Shown here in pieces: positions 58,401-64,000 of a DNA stretch of 64,000 bases. The notes beneath the pieces were generated by a model. The model had not been told where the DNA came from. It worked only from the letters and a program-made list of their open reading frames with translations, and did no database searches. Origin of the DNA: Nematostella vectensis (lineage: Eukaryota > Cnidaria > Anthozoa > Actiniaria > Edwardsiidae); contig NC_064034.1 in assembly GCF_932526225.1 (NCBI RefSeq), positions 6,002,001 to 6,066,000 of the forward strand. Direction: 5' to 3'. The position numbers were made by a program, and so were the translations under genes. Numbering within the stretch: the first letter of the stretch is position 1; every line of letters begins with the position of its first letter.

Positions 58401-61400
58401 GAAACCCTGATAAGCTATCATATCATTAAGAATATCTGTAATAATAATAAAACTCATTTTAAGAAAACGGGAAAGTAAAAACCGCTGCTTCAGTTATTAG
58501 GTCAATGTTGGTACCCTGGCATTATCGTTTGTCGACGTAGTAAAAGCTAAGTGCACATTATCGAGAACCTTTTGTTTATGGAAAACTTTTTACCCCCGAT
58601 TCATATTAACCGTCTTATTCACTATCCTCCCAGGTCTGTACAATGTGCGCGTCACTTGTGGCTCCCTCGTACTGAGTATTACTCACTGTCCTCGAAGGTC
58701 TGTACAATACGCGCGTCACTTGTGGCTCCCTCGTACTTAGTGTTACTTACCGTCCCCCCAGGTCTGTACAATGCGCGTGTCACTTGTGACTCCGTATGTA
58801 CTTAGTGTTACTCACCGTCCTCCCAGGTCTGTACAATACGCGCGTCACTTGTGACTCCCGTATGTACTCAGTGTTACTCACCGTCCTCCTAGGTCTGTAC
58901 AATACGCGCGTCACTTGTGGCTCACGTATGTACTCAGTGTTACTCACCGTCCTCCCAGGTCTGTACAATACGCGCGTCACTTGTGGCTCCCGTATGTACT
59001 TAGTGTTACTCACCGTCCTCCCAGGTCTGTACAATACGCGCGTCACTTGTGGCTTCCTTGTACTCAGTGTTACTCACCGTCCTCCCAGGTCTGTACAATA
59101 CGCGGGTCACTTGTGACTCCCGTATGTAATTAGTGTTACTCACCGTCCTCCCAGGTCTGTACAATACGCGCGTCACTTGTGACTCCCGTATGTACTTAGT
59201 GTCACTCACCGTCCTCCCAGGTCTGTACAATACGCGCGTCACTTGTGACTCCCGTATGTACTGAGTGTTACTCACCGTCCTCCCAGGTCTGTACAATACG
59301 CGCGTCACTTGTGGCTCCCGTATGTACTTAGTGTTACTCACCGTCCTCCCAGGTCTGTACAATACGCGCGTCACTTGTGGCTCCCGTGTGTACTTAGTGT
59401 TACTCACCGTCCTCCCAGGTCTGTACAATGCGCGCGTCACTTGTGACTCCCTCGTACTGAGTGTTACTCACCGTCCTCCCAGGTCTGTACAATGCACGCG
59501 TCACTTGTGACTCCCGTATGTACTTAGTGTTACTCACTGTCCTCCCAGGTCTGTACAATACGCGCGTCACTTGTGGCTCCCGTATGTACTCAGTGTTACT
59601 CACCGTCCTCCCAGGTCTGTACAATACGCGCGTCACTTGTGACTCCCGTATGTACTCAGTGTTACTCACCGTCCTCCCAGGTTTGTACAATACGCGCGTC
59701 ACTTGTGGCTCCCGTGTACTTAGTGTTACTCACCGTCCTCCAAGGTCTGTACAATACGCGCGTCACTTGTGACTCCCGTATGTACTTAGTGTTACTCACC
59801 GTCCTCCCAGGTCTGTACAATACGCGCGTCACTTGTGGCTCCCTCGTACTTAGTGTTACTCACCGTCCTCCAAGGTCTGTACAATACGCGCGTCACTTGT
59901 GGCTCCCTCGTACTTAGTGTTACTCACCGTCCTCCCAGGTCTGTACAATACGCGCGTCACTTGTGACTCCCGTGTACTGAGTGTTACTCACCGTCCTCCC
60001 AGGTCTGTACAATACGCGCGTCACTTGTGACTCCCGTATGTACTTAGTGTTACTCACCGTTATCCCAGGTCTGTACAATGCGCGCGTCACTTGTGACTCC
60101 CGTATGTACTTAGTGTTACTCACCGTCCTCCCAGGTCTGTACAATACGCGCGTCACTTGTAGCTCCGATGTACTGAGTGTTACTTGAGCGAAGGGTAAGG
60201 GTGTAATTGGTGAATTTTTTGAGCGGGGTCAAGGAAAGGTCTTGCGTGTTGATGTTTGTCACTTTTTCTGATTTTATAATATTACTTCCATTGCTAGCCA
60301 TGTACTCGTATAGTACTATGTATTCCTTAAATTGCCCGTTTAGTCGGTAGTCAGAGGAGAGCTGAAACCAAAAATGGTCATGTGAAGATGCATATCAAGT
60401 CATGGACGATACAAAAAGACTTCTTACACAGAATATTTTTCATTAGACTTCTACAGGGCGGACGAAATTCTAGGTCGTATACCAGTTTTTGATTAATCAT
60501 TGACGTAATCAAAGTTGAAGGCTATTCAAGCGGGAAGCCGGCTTGAGGAGCAAGAGAGATTCTACTAAAGAAACATAAATATTTCCGCTCGATTAACTAG
60601 TCCCCGCCTTAGTTTTGCGGCACTGATTATTCTTTATATTTCAACGAGTGACTCAAAAATTTAAGGCGATCTGATTTCTTTACATACCGTCCATTGTATC
60701 CGTATTGCGGTGGATGATGTTGCAGCCGTCGATTGAGAAATTATAAGTTTTCCATCTGGATCTGAATAACAAAGATGTTTACATCTTACATAAAAGTGAC
60801 CCGAAAAGTGAAGGTATTCATGCATGGCCTCTCTAAAGCAACTTCTTATTCAGTAAGCCCTTCTTTTATCAAATCTCCGAGGATCTCGCCCCTGGTCAGC
60901 CTTCCAAAAAACTTTCTTATATGTTAAAATGAACTACTCTTGTTATTTATGATAACTTGTGTGCGATTAGAAATTTCTACTGTGGTTGTACCTGCCATGA
61001 GAGTGGTGTAGGAACCCGCTGAATTCCACAACCCGAGCCCAACCACACTCTTCCCTCTCGCCTGCACCGTGTAGCTCGTGTACGGCACAAGACCAGTCAA
61101 CTCGTATTGTGACGACGAGAGGATCTCACGTGTAGTCCATGTTCCACTCGTCCGGTACTTAACGGTATAACCGGTCAGTGGTCCTGTCGAGTCGTCTGCT
61201 AATGACGTCAGCTGCATTGTAAGTGAGCGCATATTCCTTGTTACAGCTACTACTGGTGCTGCCAAAACATCTGAAAAATGCAGAAGTGCAATTTAGTAAC
61301 CGTTGATTGTTAGAACATCCTTATCGAGTCATACTCACTTAGCTGGACAGAGACCGCTATCTCAGCACGTCTGGCTATGCCTGCACTTGGTAGAGTCAGC

Positions 61401-64000
61401 GGATACCTTGCAGAGCATGCGTACGACTGGACACAATTAACAGGTCGGCGGTTCGGGTCTGGATGAACACATTTGTAGCTGTGTTTCACGTCAGCTGCTG
61501 AGCGGTACGTTACGGTGATACTGCTTGAAGTATCCCCAGCCATCAAGGTATCATTTTTGTACCATTTAAAATCAACGGGCTGCGGTTGTCCGTTTATCAG
61601 ACAGGGTACAGACACGTGTGTACCGTTTGATGCCTGGAGAGTGATTTGTCTTTCAGATTCAAAACCAGGCAAAAATACTGGAAATAAGAAAAGCTGAAAT
61701 GAGAAAAACTACAAAACTATTCTAGATTCTCAAAGCATGTGTTTTTACTCCCCTGTTATAGGCATGCGCTCTGTTTCAAAGAGTACCCAGTATATATTTT
61801 CAAGCTTTTACGACTGAAGAGAAAAGAAACAAAAATCCCGAGGATAGCAGTTGACACATTTAAGAGCATACCAAAAGTGCAGCCATAAAAGTCTATTCTC
61901 ATGCAGGCGTTGCCGCCATTCACTGCCTGAGGGTGAACCCTGATGAATTGTGCAGCGATGGGGACCTTAAACCAGTTAACACGCCCTGTTTTGTGATCCT
62001 CGTTGCCGTCAAATATCTGGAAAAGCAAGATATTGAATGATTTACAAACAGAATTATGACGTAACCTTTACCAAACCCGCCATACATACCAGCCATCCAT
62101 GACGTCACCTTACCTGCCCCGGGTAGAGACCAGCCATCCATGACGTCACCTTACCTACCCCGGGTACAGACCCCCATCCATGACGTCAACTCTACATACC
62201 CTGAGTACAGACCTGCCATCCATGACGTCACCTTACCTACCCCGAGTACAGAGCCACCATCCATGACGTCACCTTACATACCCCGAGTACAGACCTGCCC
62301 CTGAGTACAGACCCGCCATCCATGACGTCACCTTACCTACCCCGAGTACAGACCTGCCATCCATGACGTCACCTTACATACCCTGAGTACAGACCCACCA
62401 TCCATGACGTAACCTTACCTACCCCGAGAACAGACCTGCCCCTGAGTACAGACCCGCCATCCATGGCGTCACCTTACCTACCCTGAGTACAGACCCACCA
62501 TCAATGACGTCACCTTACCTACCCCGAGTACAGACCTGCCATCCATGACGTCACCTTACCTACCCTGAGTACAGAACCACCTTCCATGACGTCACCTTAC
62601 CTACCCTGAGTACAGACCCGCCATCCATGACGTCACCTTACCTACCCTGAGTACAGACCCGCCATCCATGACGTCACCTTACCTATCCTAAGTACAGACC
62701 TGCCAACAATAACGTCACCTTACCTACCCTGAGTACAGACCTGCCATCCATGACGTCACTTTACCTACCCCGAGTACAGACCTGACATCCATGACGTCAC
62801 GTTACCTACCCAGAGTACAGACTCCCATCCATGATGTCACCTTACCTACCTCGAGTACAGACCCCCATCCATGACGTCACCTTACCTAAACCGAGTACAG
62901 TCCTGCCATCCACGACCTCACTTTACCTACCCTGAGTACAGACCTGCCAACAATGACGTCACCTCGACCTACCCCGAGTACAGACCTGCCATCCATGACG
63001 TCACCTTACCTAGCCCGAGTACAGACCCACCATCCATGACGTCACCTTACCTACCCCGAGTACAGACCTGCCATCCATGACGTCACTTTACCTACCCTGA
63101 GTACAGACCTGCCATCCATGACGTCACCTTACCTACCCTGTGTACATACCTGCCATTCATGACGTCACATTACCTACCCCGAGTACAGACCTGCCATCCT
63201 TGACGTCACCTTACCTACCCCGAGTACAGACCTGCCATCCATGACGTCACCTTACCTACCCCGAGTACAGACCTGCCATCCATGACGTCACCTTACCTAC
63301 CCCGAGTACAGACCTGCCATCCATGACGTCACCTTACCTACCCTAAGTACAGACCTGCCATCCATGACGTCACCTTTCTTACCACGAGTACAGACCCTCA
63401 TCTATGACGTCACCTCTACCTACCCTGAGTACATACCTGCCATCCATGACGTCACCTTACCTACCCCAAGTACAGACTTGTCATCCCTGACGTCACTTAA
63501 CTTACCCTTGGTATAGACCCATCATCCATGACGTCACTTAGCTTACCCTTGGTATAGACCCTCATCTATGACGTCACTTAACTTACCCTTGGTATATACC
63601 CGCAATCCATGACGTCACTTAACTTACCTTTGGTATAGACCCTCATCTATGACGTCACTTAACTTACCCTTGGTATAGACCCGCCATCCGTGACGTCACT
63701 TAACTTACCCTTGGTATAGACCCGCCATCCATGACGTCACTTAACTTACCCTCGGTATAGACCCTCATCTATGACGTCACTTAACTTACCCTTGGTATAG
63801 ACCCGCAATCCTTGACGTCACTTAACTTTTCCTCGGTATAGACCTGCCATCCATGACGTCACTTAACTTACCCTTGGTATAGACCCTCATCCATGACGTC
63901 ACTTTACTTACCCTTGGTATAGACCCTCATCTATGACGTCACTTAACTTATCCTTGGTATAGACCCGCCATCCATGACGTCACTTAACTTACCCTTGGTA
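13707..64000 (-). CDS. Gene A: receptor-type protein tyrosine phosphatase with F5/8C, Ig and FN3 ectodomain (5' partial)
   Basis: The exons chain in codon phase from 62016 to 14080: half F5/8C (61872-62016), Ig (61339-61677), FN3 (60992-61270), FN3 (60688-60761 with 60124-60361), FN3 (58073-58414), FN3 (52660-52959), membrane-proximal region (21337-21597, 21170-21251, 20467-20740, 20077-20119), transmembrane exon (19871-19997), juxtamembrane exon, D1 (15845-19288) and D2 (14080-15443), with the last exon at 13707-13787. The enzyme removes phosphate from phosphotyrosine at the inner membrane face, and the ectodomain suggests adhesion or matrix sensing. The layout recalls R2B-type receptors with F5/8C in place of MAM. 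Odd points: an orphan FN3 half-exon, a possible frameshift after the membrane span and an apparently missing D2 exon. The 52660-21597 intron is about 31 kb and holds other genes. Confidence 0.9.
15845..19288 (-). CDS. Gene A D1 catalytic phosphatase domain
   Basis: Exons 19161-19288, 18034-18127, 17875-17951, 17687-17726, 17231-17328, 16704-16820, 16393-16547, 16138-16273 and 15845-15994 are phase-consistent. Motifs in order: [35 protein letters not shown] (phosphotyrosine loop), [41 protein letters not shown] (general-acid WPD), then [13 protein letters not shown] (P-loop with Cys and Arg spaced C-x5-R) and HMVQTKEQYSFIH (Q-loop). All catalytic residues are kept, so D1 is probably active. 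Two P-loop positions differ from the usual HCSAGVGRTG: Val for Ala and Glu for Gly. Alanine replaces the usual proline in NIVAYDH. Confidence 0.95.
19465..19590 (-). CDS. Gene A juxtamembrane exon (frame or acceptor uncertain)
   Basis: The downstream frame encodes [20 protein letters not shown] and QQEAAE, joining D1 in phase. With the canonical acceptor GGTTCGCAG (exon from 19590), the transmembrane exon continues as [20 protein letters not shown] and then meets a stop, because the 126 nt exon is one base too long. A weak internal acceptor at ATGGAG (exon from 19541, 77 nt) restores phase and gives FIR-RLTRVK. Either that acceptor is used or there is a one-base frameshift here. Confidence 0.6.
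19871..19997 (-). CDS. Gene A transmembrane exon
   Basis: The exon encodes [16 protein letters not shown] followed by [20 protein letters not shown] and VVLFIR, a Ser/Thr stalk and a single hydrophobic helix of about 24 residues with a basic stop-transfer end. It is bounded by TTTTAG and GTATGG and enters in phase 1 from the small exon 20077-20119. Confidence 0.92.
20077..21597 (-). CDS. Gene A membrane-proximal FN3-like region
   Basis: Four exons (21337-21597, 21170-21251, 20467-20740, 20077-20119) join in phase. They encode [15 protein letters not shown]...[12 protein letters not shown], then [20 protein letters not shown], then [10 protein letters not shown]...[24 protein letters not shown] and [13 protein letters not shown], then [14 protein letters not shown]. 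The blocks YIAAE, IGDG-Y-G and Y-RA are typical of the last FN3 module of receptor phosphatases of the R2 type, a region often cleaved in relatives. The phase 1 entry at 21597 matches the FN3 exon ending at 52660, which supports a 31 kb intron. Confidence 0.88.
20816..21005. mobile_element. Short MITE in gene A intron
   Basis: TGATAGGGATGCTTTTC at the left and GACGAGCATCCCTATCA at the right are inverted with two mismatches and bound 190 bp without coding potential. The following 21061-21160 sequence repeats inner segments (CAGAAGCCCTAAAA), suggesting a second degraded copy. Confidence 0.65.
21860..22040. repeat. Short ~40 bp tandem repeat sharing a motif with the 47 kb minisatellite
   Basis: Four to five copies of CTTACCACGGAAATTCTGGC plus a variable spacer are seen. 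The core CACGGAAATTCTGGCC is nearly the same as CACGGAATTTCTGGCCC in the large array at 47.1-49.5 kb. Confidence 0.8.
23342..27787. mobile_element. 4.4 kb TTAA-flanked element with ~1.3 kb terminal inverted repeats
   Basis: The left end is TTAA-GAAGCGCTCCGCTAATCC (23342) and the right end is its mirror (27787). The arms are inverted copies from about 23346-24663 and 26452-27783 with scattered differences and indels. The flanks belong to one DUF7869 exon, and joining them through a single TTAA keeps its frame open, so TTAA is the target duplication. Each arm, read towards its outer end, carries exon-like pieces with splice signals: FRDRKPKR...YQALSQ followed by GTAAGG, then KAKFPC...[17 protein letters not shown]. 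The loop holds a third partial copy of the first piece (about 24868-24970), a cysteine-bearing open block at about 24668-24803, a G-rich minisatellite, and a minus-strand block near 26170-26275 ([20 protein letters not shown]). No transposase is recognised. TTAA fits piggyBac or Kolobok superfamilies; the class is unproven. Confidence 0.75.
25320..26160. repeat. G-rich ~30 bp minisatellite in the loop of the inverted-repeat element
   Basis: The unit is about TCTGGCTCTGGCGCTGTCCA then CGGGGGGA, repeated over 800 bp, with two G runs expanded to about 30 bases (25811-25841 and 25919-25951). Long open frames on both strands are by-products of the repeat. The G runs could form quadruplexes and destabilise the array. 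Confidence 0.9.
31050..35318 (+). mobile_element. Gypsy-type LTR retrotransposon, 5' truncated and frameshifted
   Basis: From about 31066 the gag reads [15 protein letters not shown]...[15 protein letters not shown] and a second zinc knuckle [14 protein letters not shown]. The protease has [15 protein letters not shown] has [33 protein letters not shown] and HMDDILVVG; RNase H has [13 protein letters not shown]. Integrase has the H-H-C-C finger ([11 protein letters not shown]...CATCEKY), then [13 protein letters not shown] and [15 protein letters not shown]. Frame breaks occur near 32139, 32305, 32925 and 34081. The 3' LTR is present but no 5' LTR is seen. It lies antisense within the decayed DUF7869 gene. 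Confidence 0.93.
35180..35318 (+). repeat. 3' LTR of the Gypsy element
   Basis: It starts TGTAGTATTGGG just after a purine tract (AAAAGGGGAGA) and ends TCTTACTACA, giving the TGTAGTA/TACTACA ends of short Gypsy LTRs. It contains an AATAAA near the end. Length is about 139 bp. Confidence 0.85.
36504..38048. other. A/T-rich intron with diverged direct repeats
   Basis: No gene is seen. Blocks recur: AACAGCATTCCAAAGAT at 36861 and 37322, and a GAGCACT...CATTTTCCCCTTT block near 37085 and 37775. The sequence appears to be an old duplicated segment. Confidence 0.5.
38049..39056. mobile_element. 1 kb TTAA-flanked non-autonomous element (piggyBac-type)
   Basis: The left end is TTAA-CCCATTGACTCCTGGC and the right end is GGTTGAGGGGTCAATGTG-TTAA, inverted copies with TTAA duplications. 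The right half recurs inverted at 53441-53895 inside a Penelope-like element, which confirms it as a dispersed mobile repeat. No transposase is seen. Confidence 0.82.
39057..41158. other. No recognised gene; a few unassigned open frames
   Basis: A minus-strand open frame of about 150 codons (40348-40806) and an adjoining one (40126-40341) starting with an alanine run have no recognisable motif. I treat them as probable chance frames or an unknown 5' exon. The rest is A/T rich. Confidence 0.45.
41159..41346. mobile_element. Mariner-like MITE
   Basis: TACAGTGGAACCTCTATTAA at the left and TTAATAGAGGTTCTACTGCA at the right are inverted ends with a possible TA target. Internal copies of CGCTTAATAGAGG occur several times, as in Tc1/mariner-type MITEs. 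Confidence 0.7.
42069..42400 (-). CDS. Putative acidic exon with repeated RLLDE motif
   Basis: On the minus strand one frame encodes [20 protein letters not shown] followed by [20 protein letters not shown]. The next frame continues with [20 protein letters not shown] and QEDDEVLS before a GTGAGC donor. The motif RLLDE(S/T) thus occurs three times but needs a frame change. It may be the 5' exon of the DUF7869-type gene downstream (the 36359-36498 exon is also acidic), but phases to it are not established. Confidence 0.4.
42640..43260. mobile_element. PIF/Harbinger-like MITE
   Basis: TTA-GGGCCCGGTCGCACTAGC on the left is mirrored by GCTAGTGCGACCGGGCCC-TTA on the right, with TTA direct duplications, the 3 bp target typical of PIF/Harbinger. 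The element is about 615 bp and has no transposase. Confidence 0.82.
44085..46920 (+). pseudogene. Frameshifted plus-strand gene with a possible DNA-methyltransferase-like C-terminus
   Basis: Exon 1 (44085-44262) encodes [18 protein letters not shown] and, after a one-base shift, [20 protein letters not shown] before GTGAGC. An exon from 44542 (after CTTCCAG, phase 0) encodes [20 protein letters not shown]; after a frame change near 44700 it reads [19 protein letters not shown] and [12 protein letters not shown] before GTAAGT. The last exon (about 46599-46920) changes frame once, then encodes [20 protein letters not shown] and [17 protein letters not shown], then [20 protein letters not shown], with an acidic tail. 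The spacing GD-V-L-F-P-S-T-GR-I-IE-E-L-R resembles the AdoMet-binding end of N6/N4 DNA methyltransferases; this is inference. It lies inside the gene A intron on the opposite strand. Confidence 0.5.
47100..49495. repeat. 2.4 kb minisatellite (~36 bp unit)
   Basis: The unit is about CATGAGCACGGAATTTCTGG then CCCACTAGTCATGC, with variants such as CCACGAACAGCCATGAGCAC, CAATAGTCATGCC and CTATTTATCCAACGAGTACG. Variants recur in blocks, a sign of multi-unit duplication. It lies in the 31 kb gene A intron. No splice-site copy was recognised in the unit. Confidence 0.95.
49835..52440. mobile_element. Old element with long inverted repeats and a possible transposase remnant
   Basis: AATTGACTTTGTCTCAAGGA then ATCCAAAATGGCGGCC at the left is mirrored at 52400-52440. 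The inverted match continues with indels through about 50450 on the left and down to about 51780 on the right. The centre holds a minus-strand open block (51318-51572) containing [20 protein letters not shown], with the look of a transposase end (LE-IFS-R), and another (50870-51020) with [20 protein letters not shown]. Arms are clearly more diverged than those at 23-27 kb. Confidence 0.6.
52549..52725 (-). repeat. 72 bp duplication carrying an FN3 exon end and its 5' splice site
   Basis: The block ACTCATTCATGCATACGGGA with its following ATTGATACATACGGGATGT recurs 72 bp apart (52555 and 52627). On the minus strand each copy reads CAATACACGCTAC, then CATCCC|GTATGT, i.e. the exon end (QYTLQTSR) plus the donor. 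The unit is 24 codons and stays open, so use of the second donor would add 24 residues in frame. Confidence 0.85.
52660..52959 (-). CDS. Gene A fibronectin type III domain exon
   Basis: After GTGATTAG the exon encodes [20 protein letters not shown], then [20 protein letters not shown], a basic RRRRR patch ([12 protein letters not shown]) and [20 protein letters not shown] then [12 protein letters not shown]. The W, the NGIITSY and the [14 protein letters not shown] motifs define an FN3 module. The RRRRS run could be a furin-type cleavage site (inference). It enters in phase 1 and leaves in phase 1 before GTATGT. Confidence 0.93.
53130..53290. repeat. Compound microsatellite (ATA, AAC, GAC/AAC, GATAAC, AATGAT)
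   Basis: Successive trinucleotide and hexanucleotide repeats run without interruption up to the left end of a Penelope-like element, so they may represent its insertion-site or tail repeats. Poly-T/I/L open frames here are artefacts. Confidence 0.93.
53441..53895. mobile_element. Partial copy of the 38 kb TTAA element inside Penelope copy 2
   Basis: The sequence from TTAACACATTGGCCCCTCAA to CCCAAAGTCAGATGG is the inverted counterpart of 38574-39056. It keeps its TTAA end at 53441 but is truncated at 53895, where RT coding resumes abruptly. Confidence 0.8.
55294..55336 (+). ncRNA. Hammerhead ribozyme-like motif (Penelope copy 2, 3' end)
   Basis: In order: stem I strand ATCTC, core CTGATGA, stem II GTGG with loop GCAA and CCAC, core GAAA, a short stem III region, cleavage triplet GTA, then stem I strand GAGAT. 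Both conserved core segments are intact. Stem III has a mismatch next to the core, so activity is uncertain. Hammerheads are known in Penelope-like elements, usually with a very short stem III. Confidence 0.75.
55444..55472. repeat. TA microsatellite between the two Penelope-like elements
   Basis: (TA)n separates the 3' end of copy 2 (plus) from the 3' end of copy 1 (minus), so the two elements meet tail to tail. Confidence 0.92.
55472..57464 (-). mobile_element. Penelope-like element, copy 1, with a 553-codon RT + GIY-YIG frame
   Basis: The minus-strand open frame 55803-57464 begins within the [71 protein letters not shown] and [21 protein letters not shown] cysteine cluster ([16 protein letters not shown]) precedes the GIY-YIG-like segment [20 protein letters not shown] and SKHVWTLKD. 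This RT plus GIY-YIG order defines Penelope-like elements. The RT N-terminus is absent (first codons [11 protein letters not shown] near 57464), so the copy is 5' truncated although the remaining frame is unbroken. A hammerhead motif lies downstream. Confidence 0.92.
55567..55608 (-). ncRNA. Hammerhead ribozyme-like motif (Penelope copy 1, 3' end)
   Basis: On the minus strand: stem I TCCC, core CTGATGA, stem II GTGG-GCAA-CCAC, core GAAA, stem III CAG with a two-base loop and CTG, cleavage triplet GTA, stem I GGGA. Compared with copy 2, both stem I strands change together (ATCTC/GAGAT against TCCC/GGGA), keeping pairing, while the core is constant. Confidence 0.8.
57499..57784. mobile_element. 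Small hAT-like MITE
   Basis: CAGGGGCGGATACAGG at the left and CCTGTATCCGCCCTTG at the right are inverted with one mismatch. They bound about 286 bp holding a run of 16 C. The CAGGGGCGGAT start is common in hAT-type MITEs. I could not confirm an 8 bp target duplication. Confidence 0.7.
57807..57877 (-). CDS. Orphan FN3 half-exon in gene A
   Basis: After TTTAATCAG the exon encodes [20 protein letters not shown] then LAWT, the first strands of an FN3 domain, and ends ACG|GTGAGA in phase 0. It looks like 60688-60761, another FN3 first half. No matching second half (phase 0 in, phase 1 out) is seen before the next FN3 exon at 52959, which needs phase 1. Skipping this exon restores the frame (58073 to 52959 are both phase 1). 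Confidence 0.75.
58073..58414 (-). CDS. Gene A fibronectin type III domain exon
   Basis: The exon encodes [20 protein letters not shown], then [26 protein letters not shown] and [20 protein letters not shown] then [13 protein letters not shown], ending at GTATGT. This is a complete FN3 module. The acceptor is probably GATATGATAG (58414), giving a short unusual linker before APDC; the exact start is less certain. Confidence 0.88.
58605..60123 (-). repeat. Tandem array (~66 bp unit) of duplicated FN3 exon end plus 5' splice site
   Basis: The plus-strand unit contains ACTCACCGTCCTCCCAGGTC then TGTACAATACGCGCGTCACT and TGTGACTCCCGTATGTACTT. On the minus strand each unit repeats the final codons of the FN3 exon ending at 60124 ([13 protein letters not shown]) plus the donor GGTGAGTAA, about two dozen times. 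Most units are 66 bp (22 codons), some a few bases shorter. In the exon frame the donor reads GAG-TAA, so read-through stops at once; other frames stay open and give artefactual long frames. Confidence 0.95.
60124..60361 (-). CDS. Gene A FN3 domain, second-half exon
   Basis: After GGTTTCAG the exon encodes [20 protein letters not shown], then [20 protein letters not shown] and [18 protein letters not shown], ending GACG|GTGAGT. The [25 protein letters not shown] and SDAR-V-T patterns are typical FN3. It pairs with 60688-60761 in phase 0. Its last 60 bases and donor are the source of the 66 bp array that follows. Confidence 0.93.
60688..60761 (-). CDS. Gene A FN3 domain, first-half exon
   Basis: After GTTATTCAG the exon encodes [20 protein letters not shown] then IQWT and ends ACG|GTATGT in phase 0. 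It carries the first strands of an FN3 module including the tryptophan. Confidence 0.88.
60992..61270 (-). CDS. Gene A FN3 domain exon
   Basis: The exon encodes [20 protein letters not shown], then [40 protein letters not shown] and [12 protein letters not shown]. This is a full FN3 module; the usual first tryptophan is replaced (MQLTSLADD). It joins the Ig exon and the next FN3 half in phase 1. Confidence 0.92.
61339..61677 (-). CDS. Gene A Ig-like domain exon
   Basis: The exon encodes [20 protein letters not shown], then [40 protein letters not shown] and a tail with two extra cysteines ([18 protein letters not shown]). The pair VPC...W...YKC is the core Ig signature. Phases are 1 in and 1 out. 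Confidence 0.9.
61872..62016 (-). CDS. Gene A F5/8 type C domain, C-terminal half exon
   Basis: After GCTTTTCCAG the exon encodes [40 protein letters not shown] and DFYGC, a classic discoidin second half with the closing cysteine. Phase 0 entry matches the N-half exons of gene B. The N half of this domain must be right of the window. Confidence 0.93.
62085..64000 (-). repeat. Tandem array (~41 bp unit) of duplicated F5/8C exon end plus 5' splice site (gene A)
   Basis: The unit is the same as in 1-1675: CCATCCATGACGTCACCTTA then CCTACCCCGAGTACAGACC. From about 63480 rightwards it changes to CTTACCCTTGGTATAGACCC, the exon-proximal subtype seen next to 1676, as expected if the gene A N-half exon lies just right of 64000. 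It occupies the intron that splits the discoidin domain. Confidence 0.92.

Noticed and set aside
58780-60156. Long open frames on both strands (units such as [20 protein letters not shown]) that look like a repeat protein
   Set aside because: They exist because the tandem unit is mostly 66 bp, a multiple of three. They break where shorter units occur, have no start or splice context, and the true exon frame stops at each donor.

Overview
The window looks like intron-rich nuclear DNA of an early-branching animal, most likely an anthozoan cnidarian (sea anemone or coral). This is inferred from discoidin-domain receptor phosphatase genes with GT-AG introns, dense small transposons, Penelope-like and Gypsy elements, and a DUF7869-type gene. 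No bacterial-type operon is present. All host exon boundaries below were read by eye from splice signals and codon phase and may be off by a few bases.

Two related genes lie head-to-tail on the minus strand. Gene A (64000 down to 13707, 5' end outside the window) encodes a receptor-type protein tyrosine phosphatase: F5/8 type C (discoidin) domain, Ig domain, several fibronectin III domains, one transmembrane helix, an apparently catalytic D1 domain and a degenerate D2 domain. Gene B (12070 down past position 1) starts with a signal peptide and carries at least five F5/8C domains, each split by an intron at the same place. Its 3' part is outside the window.

An intron of about 31 kb in gene A (52660 to 21597) holds most of the accessory material: a decayed DUF7869-type gene (minus), a 4.4 kb element with very long inverted repeats inserted at a TTAA inside a DUF7869 exon, a Gypsy retrotransposon (plus), a frameshifted plus-strand gene ending in a possible DNA-methyltransferase-like segment, several MITEs, a 2.4 kb minisatellite and a second long inverted-repeat element. 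Two tail-to-tail Penelope-like elements with hammerhead-ribozyme-like motifs lie in another gene A intron (52959 to 57807). A non-LTR retrotransposon with a 2A-like motif lies in a gene B intron.

The most unusual signal is that several tandem repeats are copies of exon/intron junctions. The roughly 41 bp units at both ends of the window repeat the end of an F5/8C exon plus its 5' splice site. The roughly 66 bp units at 58.6-60.1 kb repeat the end of a fibronectin III exon plus its 5' splice site. A 72 bp duplication at 52.6 kb does the same for another fibronectin III exon. These genes therefore carry arrays of duplicated splice donors directly after the true exons.
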